From the NCBI GenBank assembly GCA_947564645.1, contig CANOCU010000036.1, forward strand, positions 1-37,484: a DNA stretch of 37,484 nt, read 5' to 3'. Of the stretch, positions 14,900 through 23,011 are shown piece after piece (position 1 is the stretch's first letter; every line of letters starts with the position of its first letter). The stretch is from an uncultured Lachnospiraceae bacterium. GTDB taxonomy: Bacteria > Bacillota > Clostridia > Lachnospirales > Lachnospiraceae. The notes below the pieces were generated by a model. It searched no databases. It saw only the letters and a list, made by a program, of their open reading frames with translations, and was not told where the DNA came from. A program made the position numbers and the translations under genes.

Positions 14900-15607
14900 A
14901 TGGTAACTAATGGGATCCGAAGAATAAATTCATTGGATAAGAACAAAGAATATATTAAAATACTAAAAAACTGTGTTATTTTTATCTGTTTTGGATTTGT
15001 TTTAAAAATTATTTTTTATCTGATAGGATGTGAATGCATCAATACCGACAAAAAGTTTTTTATTGATACCGGTAATGAAGCATTTATCAATCTTGGAAAT
15101 GAGATATTTACTGTTATCTGCATTTTGTCTATCATTTTTGCATTTGTTAAGATTATTGTTCTTGCGAAAGATGGATTTTTTAGTAGTATTATGATAGATG
15201 GCGCAGATACTATCGAAGTGAACAGAAAACAATCTAATTGCTTTTTTGTAATTTCAATCGCTGCGTGCATTGTAGGATTCATTTTAATCCTGATCAGTGT
15301 TATTTTGATTTCGATCGAAGGTGGAGAAGTTATAAATTTCTTGTTAGTTTTAGCCGGTATTATATCAGAGATCACAGCGGTAGGTTTTTTGGTGGTGTAC
15401 AACAAAAGCATTGATCAAATAAACGTACTGCATAAACTCATGATCAGGAAAGAACAATATCATTTTCTGATCAATGAAGTAGATAAACTACAGGATAATA
15501 AAGAAGAGCTGATCATGAAGCTTGTAGAAAATATGTTGAAAGACAACGGAGAAGAATTAAAAAATAAAAAACCTGTAAAGGAGGATCATAATAAATCGGA
15601 TACCTGA
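14900..15607 (+). CDS. Four-TM membrane protein, TRADD-N-associated-TM-like (partner of the giant repeat protein)
   Basis: The 235-residue protein has TM segments at about 23-43, 68-88, 113-138 and 146-166, then a cytosolic helical tail (168-215) and a charged end. The segment from TM3 through YNKSIDQINVLHKLMIRKEQ resembles, from memory, the two-TM domain that Pfam calls TRADD-N-associated (CyanoTRADDas_TM), found in bacterial conflict and self/non-self proteins: a pair of helices with GIxxE, then a YNKxxxQxNxxH helix. This is a motif-level inference. It starts at ATG 14900 behind AAAGGAGAAGG, 21 bp after the giant repeat gene, so the two form an operon. Its end overlaps the convergent radical SAM gene by 22 bp. 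Composition is AT-rich like its partner's. Confidence 0.75.
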   Translation: MVTNGIRRINSLDKNKEYIKILKNCVIFICFGFVLKIIFYLIGCECINTDKKFFIDTGNEAFINLGNEIFTVICILSIIFAFVKIIVLAKDGFFSSIMIDGADTIEVNRKQSNCFFVISIAACIVGFILILISVILISIEGGEVINFLLVLAGIISEITAVGFLVVYNKSIDQINVLHKLMIRKEQYHFLINEVDKLQDNKEELIMKLVENMLKDNGEELKNKKPVKEDHNKSDT

Positions 15608-17265
15608 ATTTCAACACAGTTATTCGTCAGCGGATCACGCCTTCCGTAAAAGAAAAGAACGACGCGCGGCGCCTCAAAAATATGATCAAATACTTCTACA
15701 TGGAGAATCTTTGTCAATTCCCGGTAATTGCAGTCTGCCAGTTCCGGGAACAGTTCATGCGTCTCTGCTTCCCGATGCAGGATATTGTGTATGGTAACCT
15801 TCCACTGATCTATTGAAAGGGCAAATGTGGGCCTGTTCTTCATATGTTCCCGTAAGTATAGGTCATAGGTGATATACTCTGTAAGAAGAGAAACTGCCTG
15901 TGAAGTGATACTGTGTGTTCCAAAATCAAGCAGAATTTCGTATTTACGCACCCGTGAAGACTGAATACCGAACAGATTATATTTCTCATACCAGCCGGCA
16001 AGGCTTTCATACATGGAAAAAGGCGTGTCGAAATAACCGCACAGAAAATCAAGCGTATGCGTAAACTGTCCGCTGTTATAATAAATCTCCAGGACTTCTT
16101 CAATCTGCTTTAAATGGCAGATGTCTTTATAGGACAGCCACTTAGTGGATAACACTTCGTAAGGAGGCAGGCTGGCAGATACAAGATCATACTGCCTGGC
16201 GCGCCGTTCCATGGCAGAACCTTTGAGCACCTTCAGAAAACCCAGTTGCAGCTGTTCCGGCCGCAGGGCATAGACGTCATTGAAAGAAGTCCGGAATGTC
16301 TTAAGGTCTTCGAAGGGAAGTCCCGCGATCAGATCCAGGTGAAGGTGAATGTTATTCCAGGAACTGATCTGTCTGACGACATCGGCAACCTTAGCAAAAT
16401 CCATTTGGCGGTCGATGGCAGCAATGGTTTCGTGGCAGGTGGACTGTACGCCGATCTCTAGTTGTACGGCGCCGGGACGCATTTGTTTCAATACCGTAAA
16501 ATAGTCCTCATCCAGCAGATCAGCGGCAATCTCAAAGTGAAAATTTGTAATGCCGTTGTCATGTTCGAGAATATATTGTAAGATCGGCAATGCATGGTCC
16601 TTTTTACAGTTAAAAGTGCGGTCCACAAACTTGACCTGCGGTACTTTCTGATCCAGGAAGAAGGTAAGCTCCCGGCAGACACGTTCTACAGAGCGGAAAT
16701 CCATGGTTTTCTCTATGGAGGAGAGACAGTAACTGCAGGAGAAAGGACAGCCTCTGCTGCTTTCATAGTAGATAATACGGTTTTTTTCCACTTGTTTCGC
16801 ATACCAGAACGGGATTTCGTCAAGCAAAAGCCGGTTTGTATTCCTACCGTCCAGAATTGCAGGCAGGCTGTCGGCATTGCCGTTTACGTAACAGGATACC
16901 AGATGGGCGAAGGATCCTTCCCCGGGGCCTGTCATAACGCCGCGCAGCTGCCATCTTTCGATGATTTCCTCTGCGTTGTAGGATACTTCCGGACCGCCTG
17001 CCCACAGATCGGTATCCGGCAGGATCTTATGCAGGTCGGGCAGAATGGCGTCCAGTATATTGCGATTCCAGATATAACAGGAGAAGGCGGCCACATCGGG
17101 CTGCCTTTTATAGATTTCCTGTAGGATATAGGAGGGCTGCTGATTGATCGTAAATTCCAGGATATCCACATGAGATTCGTATGCGCCGGTACAGGATTTC
17201 AGAGAGAAGACGGCCGGGTTGGAGTGGATATATTTGGCATTGATGGCGATCAGCAAAATATGCAT
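15586..17265 (-). CDS. B12-binding-domain radical SAM protein (DUF4080 type)
   Basis: The 559-residue protein starts MHILLIAINAKYIHSNPA, an N-terminal Rossmann-like cobalamin-binding domain (residues 1-125). A radical SAM core follows with the cluster ligands C173, C177 and C180 in RGCPFSCSYC. The C-terminal ~200 residues match the DUF4080 region usual in this subfamily. The substrate is unknown; related proteins are methyltransferases or methylthiotransferase-like enzymes. The start is ATG 17265 behind an AGAGG site. It lies 60 bp downstream of the hybrid kinase in the same direction and may be cotranscribed. Its 3' end overlaps the convergent 14900-15607 gene. Confidence 0.87.
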   Translation of the reverse strand: MHILLIAINAKYIHSNPAVFSLKSCTGAYESHVDILEFTINQQPSYILQEIYKRQPDVAAFSCYIWNRNILDAILPDLHKILPDTDLWAGGPEVSYNAEEIIERWQLRGVMTGPGEGSFAHLVSCYVNGNADSLPAILDGRNTNRLLLDEIPFWYAKQVEKNRIIYYESSRGCPFSCSYCLSSIEKTMDFRSVERVCRELTFFLDQKVPQVKFVDRTFNCKKDHALPILQYILEHDNGITNFHFEIAADLLDEDYFTVLKQMRPGAVQLEIGVQSTCHETIAAIDRQMDFAKVADVVRQISSWNNIHLHLDLIAGLPFEDLKTFRTSFNDVYALRPEQLQLGFLKVLKGSAMERRARQYDLVSASLPPYEVLSTKWLSYKDICHLKQIEEVLEIYYNSGQFTHTLDFLCGYFDTPFSMYESLAGWYEKYNLFGIQSSRVRKYEILLDFGTHSITSQAVSLLTEYITYDLYLREHMKNRPTFALSIDQWKVTIHNILHREAETHELFPELADCNYRELTKILHVEVFDHIFEAPRVVLFFYGRRDPLTNNCVEIQVSDLL

Positions 17266-17325
17266 TGGACATTTACCTCTTAAAAATTAGTCTTTATAAT
17301 CCTGGTGGATATCTCTGCGCGCGAA

Positions 17326-20300
17326 TCAGTGTACAAACTGTTTCAGTACCGATATAAAGATATCCATATCAAGGGGCTTGGCGATATGGGCATTCATGCC
17401 GTTTTTGAGGGCTGCTTCCTTATCTTCTTCCAGAGCATTGGCCGTCATGGCAATGATCGGCAGAGTCTTGACGTCGTCTCTGGGCATGTTGCGGATGGTG
17501 CGGGTTGCCTCATAACCGTTCATGACAGGCATCTGGATATCCATCAGGATCACGTCATAGTAATTCTCCTCAGCTTTCTCCATCATCGCTACGGCGTCGG
17601 TCCCGTCCGGTGCGGATTCGACCACGAAACCGGCTTCTGTCAGGATCATCTCCGCAATCTCACGGTTCAGTTCGATATCCTCCACAAGCAGGACGCGCTT
17701 GCCGCCGAAGTCGGCGAGCGTCCAGGCTGCGGCTTCCTCTTCCTTGCCTGTCAGATTATTGGCAGTTAAGAGCGCCGACTTCAGATCGGACATAAAGAGC
17801 GGTTTTGCACAGAAAGCGGTAACGCCCGCGTCCTTGGCCTCCTCCTCGATATCGGACCAGTCGTAAGCGGTAAGGATGATAATGGAGATATTGTCTCCCA
17901 CCAGACTGCGGATCTTCCTGGCCGTTTCCACGCCGCTCATCTCCGGCATCTGCCAGTCGATGATATAAGTCTGATAGGGATCCTCTTCCTCACAGGCAGC
18001 TTTGGCGCGATAGGCGGCTTCTCTGCCGGAGGTCGTCCATTCGGCGCGCATACCCAGCTGTTTTAACATCTTGCTGACACTGTCACAGACATTGAAGTCG
18101 TCGTCCACCACCATGGCGCGCAATCCTTTTAATTCCTTAAGCTGTTCCGCATTCTTCTCCACATCCTGTAATTTCAATGTAAATTCTACGGTGAAGGCGC
18201 TTCCTTTTCCGAGTTCGCTCTCGACGGAGATCTTTCCGTTCATCATTTCCACGATATTCTTCGTGATCGCCATACCGAGTCCGGTTCCCTGAATGCCGGA
18301 TCTGGTGACGGTATTTTCCCGCTCAAAAGGCTCGAAGATATGCTTCACAAATTCCTCGGACATACCGATACCGGTATCCTTGATCGTGAAGACATAATCG
18401 CCGTAACCGTGGCGGAAAGTAGTCTTCTGCGTGATATGAAAAGTGATGACACCGCCTGCCGGCGTATATTTTACCGAATTGCTCAGGAGATTAATGAACA
18501 CCTGATTCATCTTCAGGGAGTCCGCGATCACATCCTCATTGACTACTTCGAAGGTATCGATATACAGTTCCAGCTGCTTTGCCTTTACCTGTGGCTGGAT
18601 GATATTGACCAGATTGTGCATCAGCTCGGAAATATTGCATTCCTGTTCCTTGATTTGTACTTTGCCGCTCTCGATGCGGCTCATATCAAGAATATCGTTG
18701 ATCAGGCTCAACAGGTGATTACTGGAAGAAAGAACCTTCTGCAGACAGTCTTTTACCTGCTCCTTATTGTCGATATGGCTGATGGCAATGGTCGTAAATC
18801 CGATGATCGCATTCATCGGCGTGCGGATATCGTGGGACATATTGGAAAGGAAGGTGGTCTTAGCGTTGTTGGCGTGCTGCGCCTGCATCAGGGCATCCTG
18901 CAGAGCCTGCGTCTGTTCCTTCTGTTCCTGTACCTGTTCGGTGATTTCCTTGGAGACCACCATTACCATAATATCGCTGGTCTCGTCGTCCTTTGTCATG
19001 ATAAAAGACTGGCGGACGCACATCTGCCGGTCGCTGGAAGCCTGTCCCCAGTAATCCACATCGATCTGGGCGTCTCCCTGTTCGAAGCGCTTCTGCAGAT
19101 ATGCCGTATTGACCATGGAACTGTATTCATCCATGGATTCCTCCAATACGAAAGCTTTCCATTTCTCAAAGCATTCGGACGCGCTGCAGGGCGCCTGCAG
19201 ACCGACTTTCGTAAGTAAAGAGATCTGTTGTCCATCGACCGTGCGGACAATATCGTTCTCGATCACGTCTCTGGTCAGATTAAATTCAAAGGTACAGAAG
19301 GCGTTGGAAGTAATGGCGATCCGGTACTGCCTCTCCTTCCGGTTCAGAAGCGAATTGACATCGTTGATCCTGTATCCTAATTCGTAGTTCTCCTGTTCCA
19401 ACAGCCTTTTCTCCCGTCCGGCGCGGAAAAGCAGCAGGACTACGTAGATGGCAAAGAGAAATAACAGCATGATCTCCAGGCGGATGCCGACGAAATTTTC
19501 ATCCCGGATCATTTGCTGGGTAACGTTTTTGGGAAAGGTCTGTACAAGGACAAAATCGTGATTGGGCAGCCAGGTGACGCAGAGATTATCGGTCAGACTG
19601 TCAGAATCGCAGAGAAAAGCACCCTCGCCGCCATTGGCAAAAATATCGCCGGCGCCGGCAGCAGTCTGTTCGTCGATTACATTGGTCTTAAGCAGAATAT
19701 CTACCAGATTGCCTTCGTAAGTTCTCTCGTTGTCATCGGAACTTGCGATCACTCTGCCGTCCGGTGTACAGAGAAACAGGCCCGTCTGTTCTCCGAAGTA
19801 AGTCGCGTCTAGCATATCATGCAGATATTCTTCGGCCAGATAAGCGCCCCGCAGCACGCCGATGACTTCTCCGTCGTAGTGGATCGGCGTGTAGAAGCAG
19901 GCCATTGTCTCGTCGAAGAAATGGGGATCGAATATCACGTCCGTATCTGTGATACCGCTCATGCCGTTCAGATAGAAGGCGCGGTCGGACACATCGGAGG
20001 TGCGGCCGTCGCTGATATGGTCGATGCCGTCGGAATTGGTGAAGAGAAGTACGTCAAACAGAGAATGCTCGACAAGCTTTTCCAGCATCTGAAGGGTGAT
20101 CACAGGTTCTGTCAGCCCCTCCTCTATGATATAGGCGTAAGTGGTGATCAGATCCAGAGCGTTATTGAGCTCTTCATCGATCTTGACAGCCGTGGAACGG
20201 GCGGAGTCGGCGGCATAGCTTTTGTTGCGCTCCTCCATCCGTCTGCTGTTCTGCGATGTATACCAGAAAAATAACAGAATGATCGCTGTTAAGAGAAACA

Positions 20301-20340
20301 GGACATAAGAGATATCCTGCAGTGATTTTTTACCCCTCAT
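17326..20340 (-). CDS. Hybrid sensor histidine kinase with Cache-like sensor and two receiver domains
   Basis: The 1004-residue protein starts at ATG 20340 (GAGGGG ribosome binding site seven bases upstream). A TM helix (about 7-28) and a second one (about 278-300) bracket an extracellular Cache-like sensor. A PAS-like segment (about 310-450) and a coiled linker lead to the HisKA H-box with H503 (NMSHDIRTPMN). The HATPase domain shows NLLSNSVKYTP, DTGIGM and GTGLGMAI. Two receivers follow with phospho-acceptors D795 (IIDWQMPEMSG) and D934 (LMDIQMPVMNG). No DNA-binding output is attached, so a separate output or a phosphorelay partner must exist elsewhere. An in-frame ATG at 20385 lies inside a hairpin and is rejected as start. 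Confidence 0.9.
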   Translation of the reverse strand: MRGKKSLQDISYVLFLLTAIILLFFWYTSQNSRRMEERNKSYAADSARSTAVKIDEELNNALDLITTYAYIIEEGLTEPVITLQMLEKLVEHSLFDVLLFTNSDGIDHISDGRTSDVSDRAFYLNGMSGITDTDVIFDPHFFDETMACFYTPIHYDGEVIGVLRGAYLAEEYLHDMLDATYFGEQTGLFLCTPDGRVIASSDDNERTYEGNLVDILLKTNVIDEQTAAGAGDIFANGGEGAFLCDSDSLTDNLCVTWLPNHDFVLVQTFPKNVTQQMIRDENFVGIRLEIMLLFLFAIYVVLLLFRAGREKRLLEQENYELGYRINDVNSLLNRKERQYRIAITSNAFCTFEFNLTRDVIENDIVRTVDGQQISLLTKVGLQAPCSASECFEKWKAFVLEESMDEYSSMVNTAYLQKRFEQGDAQIDVDYWGQASSDRQMCVRQSFIMTKDDETSDIMVMVVSKEITEQVQEQKEQTQALQDALMQAQHANNAKTTFLSNMSHDIRTPMNAIIGFTTIAISHIDNKEQVKDCLQKVLSSSNHLLSLINDILDMSRIESGKVQIKEQECNISELMHNLVNIIQPQVKAKQLELYIDTFEVVNEDVIADSLKMNQVFINLLSNSVKYTPAGGVITFHITQKTTFRHGYGDYVFTIKDTGIGMSEEFVKHIFEPFERENTVTRSGIQGTGLGMAITKNIVEMMNGKISVESELGKGSAFTVEFTLKLQDVEKNAEQLKELKGLRAMVVDDDFNVCDSVSKMLKQLGMRAEWTTSGREAAYRAKAACEEEDPYQTYIIDWQMPEMSGVETARKIRSLVGDNISIIILTAYDWSDIEEEAKDAGVTAFCAKPLFMSDLKSALLTANNLTGKEEEAAAWTLADFGGKRVLLVEDIELNREIAEMILTEAGFVVESAPDGTDAVAMMEKAEENYYDVILMDIQMPVMNGYEATRTIRNMPRDDVKTLPIIAMTANALEEDKEAALKNGMNAHIAKPLDMDIFISVLKQFVH

Positions 20341-20356
20341 AAAATGACCCCTCAAT

Positions 20357-20395
20357 TTAAAATAGAATGCATTTACTGTCTGCATTCTATTTTAA
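20357..20395. terminator. Perfect 15-bp hairpin between the DUF4173 gene and the kinase gene
   Basis: TTAAAATAGAATGCA (20357-20371) is the exact reverse complement of 20381-20395, with a nine-base loop. On the minus strand the stem ends in TATTTTAAATT, so it can end transcripts of the DUF4173 operon. It sits directly before the kinase ribosome binding site, so it would also lie in any kinase leader. An operator function is possible because the stem is symmetric. Confidence 0.6.
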
Positions 20396-20420
20396 CATGA
20401 TTACAGGGCGGCAACAACAA

Positions 20421-22052
20421 TTACCACAGATATTTCTCCGCCGCATGGATCGAGAAATTAAAGTTTCGTATATGCATTTCTTCTGATAGCTCTTCAATCT
20501 TCAGATAGTACAGCCGCATCCAGTTTAATTCTTCCACAGCGCCTTCTTCCGGATTCAGACGGCTCTTCATTTCTTCGTAGCTTTCCGGAAATCCCTCTTC
20601 ACGGATAGAATCACATGCCTCTTTAATATAGAAGTTGTACTTATCGTTGAGCAGGATCGGAGCCGCATCCGCCGACAGTGTGGAAAGATATCTCTGGTTA
20701 TCATGGAGATCATAACCGTCCAGATAAGCCAGATGCTCCTGATCCAGATTGTAACGGGCGATCCAGTAGTCGGGATGGGCGAAGGAGAGAGCGATATAGA
20801 ATACCGTCACCACTGCCATGCCATAAGGAAAAAGCGGAAAGCTGTTCTTATAGATAAATGCGGTGACGCCCATCATTAGCAGGAATATGACCGCCATTGC
20901 CCAGAGTACGAGAATCCGAAGCAGTGTAAGATTATAGCGGTTGATATACATTAACATCCGCAGGGCGCTGGAGAGGATCATGATAAAAGTGCATCCGGAG
21001 AGGACTGTGAGCAGGATCTTCAACACAATATTTTCCCGGAAAAGGTAGAGGAAAATAAGCACGATGATCAGGTTTAAAATGCACACTGTCAGCAGTTGGA
21101 AGAATCCCTCCCTGGCGTAACCGGAATAGGTATATCCTTCGGGAAGCCGCATGTTTCCGATAAAAAGGTACAGGATCTGGATCACACTGAAGATCAGGTA
21201 GACGAAACAGAGCGCCGTCGTGATGATGATCGCAATGATCGGTTCCTGGTGCCTGTGGTCTGCCCGTTCTTCTTTGATATTCTTCATGGCAAGGGCCGCA
21301 TAGGCTGCATAGGAACAGAAAAATACAAAGACAGTCATAAACAGGGTGCCGAATATTGTCTCAAAATTGATGGCTTCCAGTATTCTATGGAAAATTTCGG
21401 CAAATACCGCATCGGCGCTGGCCAAAAGCGCGGTGACGATCAAGAGCAGCGGAACGGTGATGGCAATACCGATGGCAACGGGAATAAAGTAGCTCTTTTT
21501 GCCGGTCTTGTTCTTCTTCTGTGTGTCGGCATAGGCTGCCAGATCACTGAAAGGGCGGAACAGGCAGCTGATCGCCGTGCCGATGGTCTGGAAGCAGGCT
21601 GTAAAATATTTCGGCAGGTCCCAACTGTGATCCGCGTACATCGTATGCAGCATCAGGACCAGGGCAAGCAGGAAGATACCGCATTTATTGAAGAAAAGAA
21701 GCTGCGGGGAGTCAGTGAGGCAGTTCGAGATCCCCAGAAGCTGAATACTGACCAGATAGAAGATACTGCTTTTTTTGTAAGGAACCCCTAACTTTTGCAT
21801 AGAGAAGAAGAAATAAAAGAGGGTTCCTGCGACGAAAAAAGGGTAGGTGATACCGGATGCGTTCTTATACAGACAGAAGGTGTAAAAGATCGCATAAAGC
21901 AGGCTGCCGATGCCGAAGAAGGAAAAATGTTCCTTCATACGCTTCGCATAGACAGTATCGGGTTTGGGCGTGAAAGCCGGCTTCTGCGCCGGGTAAGGGC
22001 TGTTCTGGGGCTGTGCTTTGGTTTCCACAGGTTGTTGTTTCATTTGTTCCAT
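20421..22052 (-). CDS. Polytopic membrane protein, DUF4173/DUF4153 type
   Basis: A 543-residue protein with a Pro/Gln-rich cytosolic N-terminus (residues 1-35) and then about ten to twelve hydrophobic helices, opening HFSFFGIGSLLYAIFYTF and ending with a soluble ~100-residue tail (LAYLDGYDLHDNQRYLSTL). The segment YINRYNLTLLRILVLWAMAV resembles the conserved block of DUF4173/DUF4153 proteins. Function is not known. ATG 22052 follows an AAAGGAG site. The gene is the last of a likely DUF2975-XRE-DUF4173 transcript (55 bp behind the XRE gene). Confidence 0.82.
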   Translation of the reverse strand: MEQMKQQPVETKAQPQNSPYPAQKPAFTPKPDTVYAKRMKEHFSFFGIGSLLYAIFYTFCLYKNASGITYPFFVAGTLFYFFFSMQKLGVPYKKSSIFYLVSIQLLGISNCLTDSPQLLFFNKCGIFLLALVLMLHTMYADHSWDLPKYFTACFQTIGTAISCLFRPFSDLAAYADTQKKNKTGKKSYFIPVAIGIAITVPLLLIVTALLASADAVFAEIFHRILEAINFETIFGTLFMTVFVFFCSYAAYAALAMKNIKEERADHRHQEPIIAIIITTALCFVYLIFSVIQILYLFIGNMRLPEGYTYSGYAREGFFQLLTVCILNLIIVLIFLYLFRENIVLKILLTVLSGCTFIMILSSALRMLMYINRYNLTLLRILVLWAMAVIFLLMMGVTAFIYKNSFPLFPYGMAVVTVFYIALSFAHPDYWIARYNLDQEHLAYLDGYDLHDNQRYLSTLSADAAPILLNDKYNFYIKEACDSIREEGFPESYEEMKSRLNPEEGAVEELNWMRLYYLKIEELSEEMHIRNFNFSIHAAEKYLW

Positions 22053-22107
22053 AGGGGACTCCTTTCCATTATTTCTAAATTTGAATTTTCTGTTGTTCCC
22101 TGGTATC

Positions 22108-22326
22108 TTACGGGGAATCCTCGTCTTCCACGTACTGCAGAAGATCGCCGGGTTGGCAGTCTAGCGCTTTGCAGATCTCATTCAGGGTGGAGAGACGGAT
22201 TGCCTTTGCCTTGTTATTTTTTAAGATGGACAGATTCGCAAGGGTGAGATCAATTTCGCCTGCCAGCTCGGTCAGTCCTTTCTTGCGCTTTGCCATCATT
22301 ACATCCAGATTAATGACGATCGCCAT
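22108..22326 (-). CDS. Small XRE-family regulator (YozG-like)
   Basis: A 72-residue protein that is essentially one Cro/C1-type helix-turn-helix: MAKRKKGLTELAGEIDLTLANLSIL is the HTH, then IRLSTLNEICKALDCQPGDLL and an acidic end. These small regulators typically pair with a DUF2975 membrane protein, as here (35 bp gap). A clean AGGAGG lies before ATG 22326. It probably autoregulates the operon, perhaps through the dyad at 22896-22912; this is inference. Confidence 0.88.
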   Translation of the reverse strand: MAIVINLDVMMAKRKKGLTELAGEIDLTLANLSILKNNKAKAIRLSTLNEICKALDCQPGDLLQYVEDEDSP

Positions 22327-22361
22327 GTGGGCCTCCTTCTATATTTTAAATTGTCAGATTT

Positions 22362-22808
22362 TCAGATTGTCAGATCGTTTTCCAGTTTGTAGGTCACCGC
22401 TTTGTCAAAAACGCCCGCCAGCACTTTGCTGAAAAGTCCCGCGATCACGAAGACAAGGATGATGATAAAGATCGAGGGTGTGATAAAGATAAAAAGACGG
22501 CATGCGGTGATGACTGCGATGAAAAAGCTGTAAATACTCATCTTCTCAAGACTCCTGACATTCTCGCGGATAAAACAGTTGTCGTCGATGACGGTGCGAA
22601 ACATCCTGCGCAGCTGTTGTACGATCAGAATGGCAAATACGCCGGACAGGAAGAGGACGACGCACAGAGAATAATAGTTCTGTGCAAAATAGGTGCTGTA
22701 TCTGCCGTAAAATTTGACGCTGAGCGGCAGCGTTATGATGACGATTACGCCCGAATAAAACATAAAATCCAACAGGTATTTGGTAAAGAGGGTCAGTTTG
22801 TCCTTCAT
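22362..22808 (-). CDS. DUF2975 membrane protein
   Basis: A 148-residue protein with four hydrophobic helices: LLDFMFYSGVIVIITLPLSV, YSLCVVLFLSGVFAILIV, IYSFFIAVITACRLFIFI and IFIIILVFVIAGLFSKVL. The FRTVIDDNCFIRENVRSLEKM loop between helices two and three is typical of DUF2975. ATG 22808 is preceded by AAAGGA at eight bases, whereas the longer frame from 22841 lacks a ribosome binding site. It is the first gene of a DUF2975-XRE pair and may be the membrane partner that controls the regulator. Confidence 0.82.
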   Translation of the reverse strand: MKDKLTLFTKYLLDFMFYSGVIVIITLPLSVKFYGRYSTYFAQNYYSLCVVLFLSGVFAILIVQQLRRMFRTVIDDNCFIRENVRSLEKMSIYSFFIAVITACRLFIFITPSIFIIILVFVIAGLFSKVLAGVFDKAVTYKLENDLTI

Positions 22809-22859
22809 ATGAATGGTCCTTTCTTTCCATAAATGGTACATTTGGTCTTCTGTAAGGAT

Positions 22860-22888
22860 ACAATAGCACTATAGAAAATGAATGTCAA
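22860..22888 (-). promoter_or_regulatory. Promoter of the DUF2975-XRE operon
   Basis: On the minus strand a perfect TTGACA (22888-22883) and TATTGT (22865-22860) are spaced by 17 bases, about 52 bp before the start codon. Confidence 0.65.
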
Positions 22889-22895
22889 TAAAAAT

Positions 22896-22912
22896 TTATC
22901 GATTATCAATAA
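22896..22912. promoter_or_regulatory. 17-bp operator-like dyad upstream of the DUF2975-XRE promoter
   Basis: TTATCGATTATCAATAA matches its own reverse complement at 14 of 17 positions, with half-sites TTATYGAT. It ends seven bases upstream of the -35. It is a fitting site for the XRE protein of the operon, which is inference. Confidence 0.4.
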
Positions 22913-22944
22913 AAAATTATTAACTAACAATAACAAAGAGTCAC

Positions 22945-22985
22945 AAAAAGGCATTCCTGCTATTATATTTTCAGGGATGCCTTTT
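22945..22985 (-). terminator. Intrinsic terminator after the CotH-like gene
   Basis: AAAAGGCATTCCTG (22946-22959) pairs with CAGGGATGCCTTTT (22972-22985) with a single G-U wobble. On the minus strand the stem runs into five T (22949-22945). It ends the operon that finishes at 23012. Confidence 0.8.
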
Positions 22986-23011
22986 CCATCTTATCTTATT
23001 TATCTAATTTT

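Noticed and set aside
20341-20385. In-frame N-terminal extension of the hybrid kinase
   Set aside because: The ATG sits in a perfect hairpin; GAGGGG with good spacing precedes ATG 20340.
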